Origin: Paenibacillus tianjinensis
GTDB lineage: Bacteria; Bacillota; Bacilli; Paenibacillales; Paenibacillaceae
Direction: 5' to 3'
DNA length: 64,000 bases
Assembly (NCBI RefSeq): GCF_017086365.1
Contig: NZ_CP070969.1
Coordinates: 2,852,001 to 2,916,000, forward strand
In this document: piece by piece, positions 18,777 to 28,073 of the stretch
How the letters are laid out: every line of letters begins with the position of its first letter
Position numbering within the stretch: position 1 is the first letter of the stretch
The notes under the pieces: generated by a model
Told to the model about the DNA's origin: nothing
Database searches by the model: none
Seen by the model: the letters and a program-made list of their open reading frames with translations, nothing else
Made by a program: the position numbers and the translations under genes

Positions 18777-20198
18777 ATGGTAATTCTTTATACAATCGCG
18801 GCTATTGTTGTTGTAATCCTGCTGGCTCTACTTAGTATCGTGAACGCTTATAAAAAAGTTCCGCCCAATCAGGCAATGATTGTGTTCGGCCTCGGCGGGA
18901 AGAGAGTGGTGCAGGGCGGAGGGACATTCGTCATCCCCGGCTTCCAGAACAGCAAGACTATCTCCATGATGCTGATGAGCTTTGATGTCATCCCAGCGCA
19001 GGCGATGTTCTCCCGGCAAGGCATCAAGCTCAACTTGGAGGCAGTGGCCCAGATTAAGATCAAAAGTGACCCTACTGCTATTCTGACGGCCAGTGAGCAG
19101 TTTATCGACCGGCCGGAAGAAGACCGCGAGACGATAATCCTGCATTCGGTGGAAGGGCATTTACGCGGCTTGATCGGACAATTAACGGTTGAATCGATTC
19201 TAAAGACACCTGACGAAATCAACAGTAAGATGCGGGAAACCTGCTCGGAAGACCTCGACAAGATGGGACTGGAAGTGGTCAGCTTCACTATTAAGAAAAT
19301 TACCGACGACAAAGGGTATATCGACAATATGGGCGTTCCGGAAATTGAGCGCATCCGCCGTGATGCAAGCATTGCCAAAGCGGAAGCGGAACGTGACATC
19401 CAGATCAAGCAGGCCGAGGCGGAGAAAGAATCTTCCATTGCCAAAGCCAATGCGCATCAGGCGACCATTGAAGCGGAAACTGCTGCCCGCGCCAAAGAAT
19501 CCTTGTTTGAGAAGGATCTGAACATTAAGCAGGCGGACTTTAAGCTGGAGACGGAAGTGAAGAAGGCGCAGGCGGATCTTGCGTATGAATTGCAGCAGAA
19601 TAAAATCAAGCAGTCGCTGGTTACAGAACAGGTCAAAATTACGCAGATGGAAGCGGAAGCCAACCGGACCGTCCGGGAAATCGAAGTTGAGCTGAGACAG
19701 AAGGAGCTGGAGGCAACGGTGATTAAGCCTGCTCAGGCGGAAAACCAGGCAACGATTATGAGAGCGGAAGCGGCCAAGCAGCGGCAAATTCTTGAGGCCG
19801 AAGCAGAGGCTGCCACAACGACCAGACGCGGGCTGGCAACAGCGGAAGCAGAACTTGCGAAGGGGAAAGCAAACGCTGAGATTGTTCAACTGGCCGGTGC
19901 GGCCGAAGCAGGGGCACTAGAGAAGAAAGCGGAAGCGTATAAACAGTTCACGCAAGCCGCGCTCACGGTGGAATTCTTAAAGGTTCTGCCAGAGCTGGCT
20001 GATAAAATCGCTTCCCCGCTGGCTAAGGTCGATAAGATTACAGTGATTTCCCAGGATGGAGCTTCATCCGGTGTGAACAAAATTACCGGGGATATCGCCA
20101 AAATCATGACCCAGATTCCTGAACTGACCCAGACACTTACCGGTATGAACGTGACCGAGGCGATTAGCGGGCTGCTCGGCAGAACTAAAGAACAGTAA
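18777..20198 (+). CDS. floT: Flotillin-like protein
   Basis: 473 residues. One N-terminal membrane anchor ('TIAAIVVVILLALLSIV'). Then an SPFH/prohibitin domain (about 30-200) with 'PPNQAMIVFGLGGKRVVQGG'. A long Ala/Glu-rich coiled coil follows (about 205-385, repeated EAE/AEAEAA runs), and a C-terminal tail containing 'IAKIMTQIPELTQTLTG'. It scaffolds membrane microdomains together with NfeD. Co-transcribed with nfeD and predicted to be under the c-di-AMP riboswitch. Length matches Bacillus FloT (about 500). Confidence 0.92.
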   Translation: MVILYTIAAIVVVILLALLSIVNAYKKVPPNQAMIVFGLGGKRVVQGGGTFVIPGFQNSKTISMMLMSFDVIPAQAMFSRQGIKLNLEAVAQIKIKSDPTAILTASEQFIDRPEEDRETIILHSVEGHLRGLIGQLTVESILKTPDEINSKMRETCSEDLDKMGLEVVSFTIKKITDDKGYIDNMGVPEIERIRRDASIAKAEAERDIQIKQAEAEKESSIAKANAHQATIEAETAARAKESLFEKDLNIKQADFKLETEVKKAQADLAYELQQNKIKQSLVTEQVKITQMEAEANRTVREIEVELRQKELEATVIKPAQAENQATIMRAEAAKQRQILEAEAEAATTTRRGLATAEAELAKGKANAEIVQLAGAAEAGALEKKAEAYKQFTQAALTVEFLKVLPELADKIASPLAKVDKITVISQDGASSGVNKITGDIAKIMTQIPELTQTLTGMNVTEAISGLLGRTKEQ

Positions 20199-20220
20199 TC
20201 CATTATCGAAGTATTATTCA

Positions 20221-20276
20221 AACCAGCTCAGTATCGCGGCAAAAGCTTTTCGCGCCGTACTGGGCTGGTTTCATTT
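20221..20276 (+). terminator. Terminator of the nfeD-floT operon
   Basis: AACCAGCTCAGTA pairs with TACTGGGCTGGTT (one mismatch) with inner GCG/CGC pairs, then TTCATTTGTTT. Confidence 0.75.
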
Positions 20277-20364
20277 GTTTGAGCCGGGATCAGTAGTTCA
20301 AGCCTTCTTAATCCTGTATAATAGCAAAATAAAACAGATTAGGATTGTTGGGGGCAGAATACAG

Positions 20365-20850
20365 ATGAACATAAGACAGATCCAAATTTCAGACAATGGC
20401 CCAATCGAACGGATTATCCGTGAATGCCTGATTGAATACGGAGGTAACCGTGACGGCCTGGCTTGGGCTGATGCGAGCATGCATGATCTCTACAGCTATT
20501 ATAATGCAGCAGAAAACCGGGCTTACTGGATCGTGGAAGAGGACGGGGAAGTGCTGGGAGGCTGCGGAATCGCCGCTTTTGATGAATCAGATGAAGTGTG
20601 TGAATTGCAGAAAATGTACCTCACTACGTCTACCAGAGGAACCGGGATCGCCTCGAAACTGCTGCAGACTGCTCTGGATTTTGCCAAACTGTACTATAAA
20701 CAGTGTTATCTGGAAACGCTGCAGACCATGGCTGCCGCGAACCGATTTTATCAGAAACAGGGCTTCTCATTGCTGGCGGAGCCGCTTGCCGGATCTGAGC
20801 ATTTTGCCTGTGATGCCTGGTATATTAAGGATTTACAACTAAACTCCTAA
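20365..20850 (+). CDS. GNAT-family N-acetyltransferase
   Basis: 161 residues from ATG 20365, preceded by TTGGGGGC; the open frame starts 90 bp earlier without a ribosome site. Motif A of the acetyl-CoA fold is 'LTTSTRGTGIASKLLQTALD' (R-G-T-G-I-A), followed by 'CYLETLQTMAAANRFYQKQGF'. The substrate is unknown. Single gene. Confidence 0.8.
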   Translation: MNIRQIQISDNGPIERIIRECLIEYGGNRDGLAWADASMHDLYSYYNAAENRAYWIVEEDGEVLGGCGIAAFDESDEVCELQKMYLTTSTRGTGIASKLLQTALDFAKLYYKQCYLETLQTMAAANRFYQKQGFSLLAEPLAGSEHFACDAWYIKDLQLNS

Positions 20851-20942
20851 AAAGACTAGTATTTAGTTCATTGTAAATAATGGAAATAATTAGTATCCTA
20901 TTCGTAGTTTCCAAATCATAGCTTCAGTGAAGGAGATACGTT

Positions 20943-23054
20943 GTGGAATTACTATTAAGCACTCCCGGTTTAGATGCAGCGGACGTCGGTAATAAAGCCT
21001 TCAACCTGTCCAGGTTAATATTCAATGATTTCAGGGTTCCCGCCGGAATGGTGCTTCCGTTGAATTTTTTTGCATGTACAGAGGCTGAATTAAATAGCAG
21101 ACTTGTTGATATAGCTCAACAATTGGCGCAATTGCTGCCTTCTGCAGACGGCTGGGCTGTCAGGTCTTCTGCGGCTGATGAAGACAGTTCGAGCCAATCT
21201 ATGGCCGGTCAATACAAGTCGACTGTAATTAGCCACCCGTCTGTGCTCCCGTCTGCAGTGACATTGGTCCACGAAAATTCAATTCCGGTGATCATTCAGA
21301 TCTTTGTCGAACCGGATTATTCAGGGGTCTTATTTTCTTGTAATCCGGTTACTGGAGAAACAGATTTGAACATTGAGATCGTGGAGGGCAGAGGAGAGCA
21401 GTTGGTGGGCGGCTATGCGAACCCTTTATATTCTTACCGTAATGGGATCTGGGACAAATCAATAGATTTCGTTAATCAACTCCAGCCGCTTCTGCAACCA
21501 TGGGTTTCTAAAGCTGAAACTTTGTTCAACCAACCTGTGGATATGGAATTCTGTCTAAAAAACGGTACGCTATATTGGCTTCAGGTACGTCCCATAACGA
21601 CAGGTGTTCAATCGCTTGATGAGGATTGGTTCCTGCTCGATCAATGTACAGAGCCGGTAGCTCCGTTAGTTATGAAGCTCGATCCCGGCGGATTTTTTCA
21701 AATGCCCTATTGGGATACCCGGTTTGTACAGCATTATCCGTATATCAGAATAAAGAACAATTCCACAGTTAATCAGCAAGTGGATAGTCCGGTAGAATGG
21801 CAGATTCTTAAGAGTAAATATGAGCCGGAATTTGATAAGCTGTTATCCGAAGATATTTCGAACTATTCAGTGTTGAAGCTGTGGGAAATCACAGCAGAAA
21901 GAGTAGAGATAAACCGTGCTTATGTACTAGAATATTTGGACAGGGGATGGCTCAAAGCACGCCGTGTTATAGGAGAGAAATTGAGAGGCATCATCAGCCG
22001 CTTTGCCAGAGATCATGCCGATGTACACTTGATCCTGTCTTCGTTGACAGAGGCGCTGAATACATTGACTTATCAAAAGACTTCTGAGCTTAACCGGCTA
22101 ATCCGCTCTGCCCGTATGTATTCTGACTTCAATGAACTAAAAGATGCGGTCATCGCAGGCACTTCACATCCCTGGGCCGAGGAATTCAATGCCTTCATAC
22201 ATAAGTACGGTTACGAGCTTCCGCATCCGCTGGCCCTGCATCTTAAGACATTAGCTGAGAGTACTGAGGATATTTTATTGAGAATTCATACTGAACTCGG
22301 GAAGTATACATACCGGGAGACATCTGTGATATCAGAGAGCTGGAGAGAAACAGCTGCAGCCTTAGAACAAAGGATGAGCTGTGAAGATCGAGCGGAGTTC
22401 CGGGATTTGCTGCACGTATTCCGGGCTATGCTGATCAGGACAGAGGATGACGATTATTTGCTGCAAAAAGGCGCTTCTGCTATAAGAAAAGTTCTGCTGG
22501 AAGTAGAGAAGAGGCTGCTTGCCAGTGGGGAAATTAAAGACACAGCAAGCATATTTTTCCTGTATCCCGATGAAATTTCCGGTATTATCTCCGGTTCCGC
22601 GCCAAGTCCCAATGAGGATACACTTGTTCAGCGAAAAGAAGCCTTTGCTGCAGCCCAACAGGTCAATCCCCAGCAAAAGCCGGCTGCCAGGCATAGTGTG
22701 GAAGCTCCTGCAGAAGGCCACTTGCAGGGCGTTGCTGTCTCCCGTGGAGCCGTTCGAGGAAAAGTCTACAAACTGATGAATCCGCTGGACCGTGAGAGTT
22801 ATAGTCTTATTCCCGCAGACGCGGTCATCGTTGCACCTGTGTTAACACCGAACCTTACCTATGCTATAATCTCCTGTGCTGCTATCGTAACAGAGGTTGG
22901 GGGATTTCTGTCCCATGGAGCGATTTTCGCCAGAGAAATGGGCATTCCGGCAATCGTTCAAGTGGCTGGCGTAACAGAACTGCTGGAGAACGGCGATGAT
23001 GTTCTAGTCGATGCGGAGCAGGGGATTATTCAAAGAGTCATTAGTACAATATAG
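20943..23054 (+). CDS. PEP-utilizing enzyme, PEP synthase/rifampin-phosphotransferase-like (short)
   Basis: 703 residues from a GTG with AAGGAG. The N-terminal pyruvate-phosphate-dikinase-type ATP-grasp domain (about 1-220) has 'GNKAFNLSRLIF', 'WAVRSSAADEDS', 'SMAGQYKSTV' and 'MEFCLKNGTLYWLQVRPIT'. A helical linker follows, then a C-terminal swivelling domain with the phospho-His motif 'GGFLSHGAIFAREMGIPAIV' (about 655). Rifampin phosphotransferases have the same order but are about 870 residues. Here the ATP-grasp part is about 100 residues short, between the Arg-Ser-Ser motif and the 'PVIIQIFVEPDYSGVLFS' strand. Antibiotic inactivation is possible but not shown. Confidence 0.72.
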   Translation: MELLLSTPGLDAADVGNKAFNLSRLIFNDFRVPAGMVLPLNFFACTEAELNSRLVDIAQQLAQLLPSADGWAVRSSAADEDSSSQSMAGQYKSTVISHPSVLPSAVTLVHENSIPVIIQIFVEPDYSGVLFSCNPVTGETDLNIEIVEGRGEQLVGGYANPLYSYRNGIWDKSIDFVNQLQPLLQPWVSKAETLFNQPVDMEFCLKNGTLYWLQVRPITTGVQSLDEDWFLLDQCTEPVAPLVMKLDPGGFFQMPYWDTRFVQHYPYIRIKNNSTVNQQVDSPVEWQILKSKYEPEFDKLLSEDISNYSVLKLWEITAERVEINRAYVLEYLDRGWLKARRVIGEKLRGIISRFARDHADVHLILSSLTEALNTLTYQKTSELNRLIRSARMYSDFNELKDAVIAGTSHPWAEEFNAFIHKYGYELPHPLALHLKTLAESTEDILLRIHTELGKYTYRETSVISESWRETAAALEQRMSCEDRAEFRDLLHVFRAMLIRTEDDDYLLQKGASAIRKVLLEVEKRLLASGEIKDTASIFFLYPDEISGIISGSAPSPNEDTLVQRKEAFAAAQQVNPQQKPAARHSVEAPAEGHLQGVAVSRGAVRGKVYKLMNPLDRESYSLIPADAVIVAPVLTPNLTYAIISCAAIVTEVGGFLSHGAIFAREMGIPAIVQVAGVTELLENGDDVLVDAEQGIIQRVISTI

Positions 23055-23075
23055 AATGCAAATAGGAGACAACTT

Positions 23076-23633
23076 ATGAGGAAACCAATCATCGCAGTTG
23101 ATATGGATGATACGATCTGCCACCTCGTTAAACGGGCGATTTATCATAACAATAATGAATTTCCGACCCATCCGCTACGCTATGAGGATATGTTCGACTG
23201 GAACAGTGACCACCTGCGCCATCCGGACAGCACGATGGACATCTTTTTTGGAAGACCGGGTCTGTATGAGGAGCTTGAACTGTTTGATGAGCATGTAGTT
23301 GAAGAGATGGAGAAGCTGCACAATGCTTATGATGTTATTATTGTGACTGCAGCTGTACCGAAAACGGTTGTAGAAAAATGGAACTGGCTGCAAAAGCATA
23401 TGCCGTTTATCCCGGCCGATAACTTCTTTACCGGCAAGCGGAAGCACCTGATCAACTTCGATCTGCTCATTGACGATGGTCCGCATAATCTTCTCCCTGC
23501 TGTACAAGAGGGCAAGAAAGTATTGTGTATCCCGCATCCCTGGAATCTGAGAGCACGGGAAGAATATGCGTTCCCGCTAATGACCTCCTGGAAAGGTGCG
23601 AAGGAGCGGATTGATGAAATTCTCCAATCTTAG
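23076..23633 (+). CDS. 5'(3')-deoxyribonucleotidase-like HAD phosphatase
   Basis: 185 residues with the NT5C pattern: catalytic 'AVDMDDTICHL' (D-x-D) near residue 8, 'DVIIVTAAVPKTVVEKWNWL', and 'LLIDDGPHNL' as the acidic motif. It removes the phosphate from deoxynucleoside monophosphates. Starts 22 bp after the PEP-utilizing gene with AGGAGAC, so possibly the same operon. Confidence 0.82.
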   Translation: MRKPIIAVDMDDTICHLVKRAIYHNNNEFPTHPLRYEDMFDWNSDHLRHPDSTMDIFFGRPGLYEELELFDEHVVEEMEKLHNAYDVIIVTAAVPKTVVEKWNWLQKHMPFIPADNFFTGKRKHLINFDLLIDDGPHNLLPAVQEGKKVLCIPHPWNLRAREEYAFPLMTSWKGAKERIDEILQS

Positions 23634-23680
23634 CCATACATAGTTGAATGGATTATCCCTATAACCCTGCCGGGCGCGGA

Positions 23681-23710
23681 TTGACAGACCGCCTGCAGGG
23701 GCTTTATACT
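23681..23710 (+). promoter_or_regulatory. Predicted sigma-A promoter of the GH13 operon
   Basis: TTGACA (23681-23686) and TATACT (23705-23710) with an 18-bp spacer. Confidence 0.7.
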
Positions 23711-23715
23711 TAGAT

Positions 23716-23733
23716 CACTTAAACGTATAAGTG
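23716..23733. promoter_or_regulatory. LacI-type operator candidate
   Basis: CACTTA-AACGTA-TAAGTG is an 18-bp dyad with a central CG, as in LacI/GalR-family sites. It lies immediately downstream of the -10 box, where a repressor would block initiation. Confidence 0.5.
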
Positions 23734-23767
23734 AAACTCAAATTCCCGCTGTGAGGAGTGTACTGCT

Positions 23768-25621
23768 ATGGATTTAGCGGCCTTTATTCATGAACCTAAA
23801 GGGGCATTGTCATACGCCTATGATTCGGAGACCCTGCATATCCGCATCAAAACGAAAAAAGATGATATCCAGTCGGTCACGCTGCTGGCCATTGATCCGT
23901 TTAACTGGAAGCCGGTGACCAAAGATTCGTATGTCTATGAGTTTGCAGTAGATACAATGCAGCATGTGGAGATGAAGAAGGAGTATGTTACCCGTTATCA
24001 TGATTGCTGGTTTGCCGAGCTACCGGGCTTTAACTGGAGAAGAATTAAGTACGCTTTCGTGCTGAATGACGGCCATGAGTTTTGTTTTGCCGGATGCCAT
24101 CATTTTACTCCGCTTATGGAAAACTGGACACCGCCTAAGGATCACACGAACTACTTTCATTATCCTTATATTCTGGAAGAAGATCTGTATGAGGCGCCAT
24201 CGTGGGTAAAGGATACGGTATGGTATCAGATTTTTCCGGACCGGTTCAACCGGGGGGCAGCCGATGTTACAGCGGATGATATACTGGAATGGGGCAGTGA
24301 TGAGCTGGACGGCGTTTACAAGAAATTCGGCGGTAATTTGCAAGGGGTCATTGAAAAGCTGGATTATATCCGTGATCTGGGCTGTGACGGCATTTATTTC
24401 ACACCTATTTTTGATTCGCCAAGCTCACACAAATATGATACTAAGGATTATTTTAAGATTGATCCGCAATTCGGTGACAACGAGAAATTAGGTACGCTTG
24501 TGGAAGAGGCCCATAAGCGGGGCATACGGGTGATGCTGGATGCGGTTTTCAATCATTGCGGCTATGAGCATCCGTTCTGGCAGGATGTATTGAAGCACGG
24601 CAGCAGCTCGCCTTACTATGATTATTTCTATATCCTGGACGCGGACAAACCGGTTGTCCCTGACATTGCGCTCGCGGCCAGAGAAGGCTATTATTTCGGA
24701 GAGCATTTGAATTACCGGACTTTTGCGTATACGGAGCTGATGCCCAAGTGGAATACTGGCAATCCTGCGGCAAGGGAATATCTGATAAGCGCTGCCGTTT
24801 ATTGGACGGAACGCTATAATATAGACGGCTGGCGGCTTGATGTGGCTAACGAAGTATCCCATGACTTTTGGCGGGAATTCCGGAAACGCATGAAGGCGAT
24901 CCGCAAAGACATCTACTTACTCGGAGAAAACTGGCTGTATTCCAATCCGTGGCTGCAGGGTGATCAATTCGATGCAGTGATGAATTATGAGTTCACTACG
25001 CCGGTTACCCGGTACTTCGGGACAAATCTTCCGGAGCAGGAGCGGTATACCGCTGAGGATTTCGTGTATGCCATTAATCAGCTGCTGGTCAGCTATCCTA
25101 AGCATGTAGCGCGGAATATGTTCAATCTGCTCGACAGCCATGATACCGCTCGAATTCTGCACTTTTGCGGAGATGACCCGGAGCTGGTGAAGCTTCCTTA
25201 TGTTTTTCTGCTGACCTACGGTGGCTCGCCCAGCATCTATTATGGCGGTGAGGTCGGCCTTGGCGGAGACGAACATCATAACCGGCAGTGTATGCCTTGG
25301 AAGGCGGAGCAGCAGAATCTGGCGCTGTATCAAACGATCCGCAGACTGATCGGGCTCCGCAAGGAGAATCCGCTGTTTAAGGCGATTGATATTGAGTGGC
25401 TGTCTGCAGGGGGGGCAACCCATACTTTGATTTACAAAAAAGAAAGCAGCAGCGGAACCCTGTTTGTACTCATCCATAATTCCAGTGAACCAGCCGATAT
25501 TGAGCTTCCTAACGAATTACAAGGACGGAAAATGAAAGATTTGTACAATGATCAGCTGGTTGAAACCGCTGCGAAAATCCGTATGGAGTCTTATTCGTTC
25601 AGGCTGCTGGCAGTGGAGTAA
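23768..25621 (+). CDS. GH13 alpha-glycosidase (neopullulanase/cyclomaltodextrinase type)
   Basis: 617 residues. An N-terminal CBM34-like beta domain (about 1-125) precedes the catalytic barrel. The barrel opens with 'VWYQIFPDRFNRG' and has the GH13 regions 'DAVFNHCG', 'DGWRLDVANEV' (nucleophile Asp), 'LLGENW' (acid/base Glu) and 'LLDSHDTAR'. A beta C-domain ends the protein. With CBM34 and no signal peptide it is an intracellular enzyme cutting maltodextrins or cyclodextrins. It is followed 25 bp later by an amylo-1,6-glucosidase-like gene. Confidence 0.9.
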   Translation: MDLAAFIHEPKGALSYAYDSETLHIRIKTKKDDIQSVTLLAIDPFNWKPVTKDSYVYEFAVDTMQHVEMKKEYVTRYHDCWFAELPGFNWRRIKYAFVLNDGHEFCFAGCHHFTPLMENWTPPKDHTNYFHYPYILEEDLYEAPSWVKDTVWYQIFPDRFNRGAADVTADDILEWGSDELDGVYKKFGGNLQGVIEKLDYIRDLGCDGIYFTPIFDSPSSHKYDTKDYFKIDPQFGDNEKLGTLVEEAHKRGIRVMLDAVFNHCGYEHPFWQDVLKHGSSSPYYDYFYILDADKPVVPDIALAAREGYYFGEHLNYRTFAYTELMPKWNTGNPAAREYLISAAVYWTERYNIDGWRLDVANEVSHDFWREFRKRMKAIRKDIYLLGENWLYSNPWLQGDQFDAVMNYEFTTPVTRYFGTNLPEQERYTAEDFVYAINQLLVSYPKHVARNMFNLLDSHDTARILHFCGDDPELVKLPYVFLLTYGGSPSIYYGGEVGLGGDEHHNRQCMPWKAEQQNLALYQTIRRLIGLRKENPLFKAIDIEWLSAGGATHTLIYKKESSSGTLFVLIHNSSEPADIELPNELQGRKMKDLYNDQLVETAAKIRMESYSFRLLAVE

Positions 25622-25646
25622 ACTAAATTATGCAGGAGGAACAGTC

Positions 25647-27920
25647 ATGACATCAGGTGCCAAACCGTCTATTCTGGACAAAATGACGATGACCGTTGAA
25701 CGGAAGGACAACCGCGCAGTCTCTTTTACCAATAAAGAAGCTGCCTATTACTTTACCCAATCCCATGTAACGGATCATCCTGAACATGCTTATTTTGAGG
25801 GATTGAACGTGGCGAAGAACCGGCTCTTTGGCGGGTACACCTTATATGCCGACCATCAGGAGCTGGATAATCAGCAAGCTGCTGTTAAGGTCAGCCCCTA
25901 TTCCATGATCCGCACCCACGGCAGCCTGACCGAGGAGCTGTGGCTGTTTGATTACCGGAATGTGCTTGAAGTGAGCCTGAGCGGGGCAGGGAAAGACATT
26001 GGGATTGCCCTAAAAGGGAAAGAGCTGGAGGTTTTGAAGCTCAGCGGGAATACCGCTTATTTCAAGGCAATGGAAGGGGAGTGGATCATTGCGCTGCGTC
26101 CCCGTAATGCCCGTCCGTTATCGCTGCAGAGTAAGGTCTTCCATACAGATGCCGAAGCCGGGGGATTCTATATTTCCGCTGCCCGGACAGAAGCTGAAGC
26201 TGCTGCCTTAATTCAGGATACTGATGCGAACGTAAACCGGCTGAAAACTGAGCGCACGAAGCGAATGGAGGATTTTTTGCAGCAGAATGCTTATATCTCC
26301 AGCAGTAACGAACAGCTGACGCTCGCACTCCGCTGGCTCAGCTTAACTATGGATCAGCTTGTAACCAGACAACAGGGCGAGGGGATCTATGCCGGACTGC
26401 CCTGGTTCAATGAATACTGGGGACGCGATCAGTTCATCGCTCTTCCTGGTGCAGTACTGGTCAGCGGGCAGTTCGAAACGGCAAAGAATATTCTGCTGTC
26501 TTTTGCCGAATATCAGAATACAGATGAAACATCTAAATATTACGGCAGAGTTCCGAATATCCTGGCACCGGAGAATATTGACTATCACACAACCGACGGG
26601 ACACCGAGGTTTATTATCCAGCTGCAGGATTATGTTAAATATTCCGGAGATACAGAGATTATTAAACAGCTGTACCCGGCGGTGCTGAGCAGTATCGAAG
26701 GCTCGCTCAAGCACTGGGTGGATGCCAAAGGCTATCTTACCCATGATGACAATGAGACCTGGATGGATGCGCGGGATGCAGACCTGAACTCCTATTCACC
26801 ACGTGAAACGCGCGCGAATGATATACAGGCACTGTGGTATCACCAGCTGCGTGCGGGTGTGTATTTTGCCGAATATATGGGCGATCAGAAAAATGCAGAG
26901 CGGTGGAGAAGCTTGGCCGACCGCTTGAAAAGAAACTTTGAGCGGGATTTCCGCGATTCGGCACATCCTTATCTGGCGGACCGTTTAAACGCAGCGGATG
27001 AGCCGGAGTTCTCTCTGCGTCCGAACCAGCTGTTTGCTTTTGATATGTTCGAAGATCGTGACTATACGGATGCTGCGGTACGTACCGCATGGGAGGAGCT
27101 GGTGTACCCTTGGGGTGTTGCTTCCCTTGACCGGCAGCATCCGTTCTTCCATCCGTTCCATCTGACAGAGCAGTATCACAAAGATGAAGCTTACCATAAC
27201 GGCACCGTGTGGACGTGGCTGAACGGCATAGCTATGCAGCGCATGATTGAAGCCGGGCAGGAAGAAACCGCCTATAAGCTATTCCATAATATGAACTGGC
27301 AGGCGCTGCATCTTGGGGTCGTAGGCGGACTGAGTGAGAACTTGGATGCATACCCGCATGAAGGGGAGAATTGGGCCAAACTGACCGGAGCTTATCTCCA
27401 GGCTTGGTCCAATGCAGAGCAGCTGCGTGTATGGTATCAGTATTTCCTGGGCATCCGGCCCGATATGATCCATCATACAGTTCTGCTGGCTCCGCGAATC
27501 CCGCAGGAGATAACCGATCTGCATTATCATGTAAAAGTCGGAGAGGGTATGATTGAGGCTGATTATTCAGCGAATAGCGCGGAACAGCGGTATTTCTACC
27601 GTTTCAAGGGTATCAAGCTTACGACAGAGATCGATATAGCGCCGTTTGACAAGCTGGAGTTTGAGGCCGAATCGGGGGCGGAGCTGCGGATTATCCGTAC
27701 AGAGCAGAAGCTTGTGATGGAACTGTTGAATGGCCACGGAGAAATCATCAGGAAGCTAACAGAGCAACCTTCAGCAGCTAGAAAAGAGCAGCAAATGCAC
27801 AGCGACCAGCTCTTAGCGGGTGTGCATTTTGCAGAGCCGCTTGCACTGGACAATCATCCGGTGATGCAGCGGACAAGAACAACAGCTGTTGAATTTAAAG
27901 AACAGCCTGATACGTTGTGA
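25647..27920 (+). CDS. Amylo-alpha-1,6-glucosidase-like glycogen-debranching protein
   Basis: 757 residues from ATG 25647 with GGAGGAACAGTC upstream; the earlier in-frame codon at 25548 lies inside the GH13 gene and is rejected. The N-terminal domain (about 1-220) is beta-rich. The (alpha/alpha)6 barrel shows 'WFNEYWGRDQFIALPG', 'DDNETWMDARDADLNSYSPR', 'LRPNQLFAFDMF' and 'EAYHNGTVWTWLNG'. These match the debranching GDE_C family, in which acidic residues cut alpha-1,6 links. With the GH13 gene it makes a two-enzyme operon for branched alpha-glucan use. Confidence 0.87.
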   Translation: MTSGAKPSILDKMTMTVERKDNRAVSFTNKEAAYYFTQSHVTDHPEHAYFEGLNVAKNRLFGGYTLYADHQELDNQQAAVKVSPYSMIRTHGSLTEELWLFDYRNVLEVSLSGAGKDIGIALKGKELEVLKLSGNTAYFKAMEGEWIIALRPRNARPLSLQSKVFHTDAEAGGFYISAARTEAEAAALIQDTDANVNRLKTERTKRMEDFLQQNAYISSSNEQLTLALRWLSLTMDQLVTRQQGEGIYAGLPWFNEYWGRDQFIALPGAVLVSGQFETAKNILLSFAEYQNTDETSKYYGRVPNILAPENIDYHTTDGTPRFIIQLQDYVKYSGDTEIIKQLYPAVLSSIEGSLKHWVDAKGYLTHDDNETWMDARDADLNSYSPRETRANDIQALWYHQLRAGVYFAEYMGDQKNAERWRSLADRLKRNFERDFRDSAHPYLADRLNAADEPEFSLRPNQLFAFDMFEDRDYTDAAVRTAWEELVYPWGVASLDRQHPFFHPFHLTEQYHKDEAYHNGTVWTWLNGIAMQRMIEAGQEETAYKLFHNMNWQALHLGVVGGLSENLDAYPHEGENWAKLTGAYLQAWSNAEQLRVWYQYFLGIRPDMIHHTVLLAPRIPQEITDLHYHVKVGEGMIEADYSANSAEQRYFYRFKGIKLTTEIDIAPFDKLEFEAESGAELRIIRTEQKLVMELLNGHGEIIRKLTEQPSAARKEQQMHSDQLLAGVHFAEPLALDNHPVMQRTRTTAVEFKEQPDTL

Positions 27921-27923
27921 GCG

Positions 27924-27959
27924 AAAAAAGATCAGCCTAAATCTAGGCTGGTCTTTTTT
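27924..27959 (+). terminator. Terminator of the alpha-glucan operon
   Basis: GATCAGCCT-AAATCT-AGGCTGGTC followed by TTTTTT; preceded by AAAAAA. Confidence 0.88.
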
Positions 27960-28073
27960 GGATGCCGCAATATGCCGCCCTACTAGAATGGAACCCGCCG
28001 GATGTTTTTTTCAGAGTAGAAGCCTTGACTGTGCCCCTAGGGAACACATTATGATGTATTCGGAGGTGAAAAT

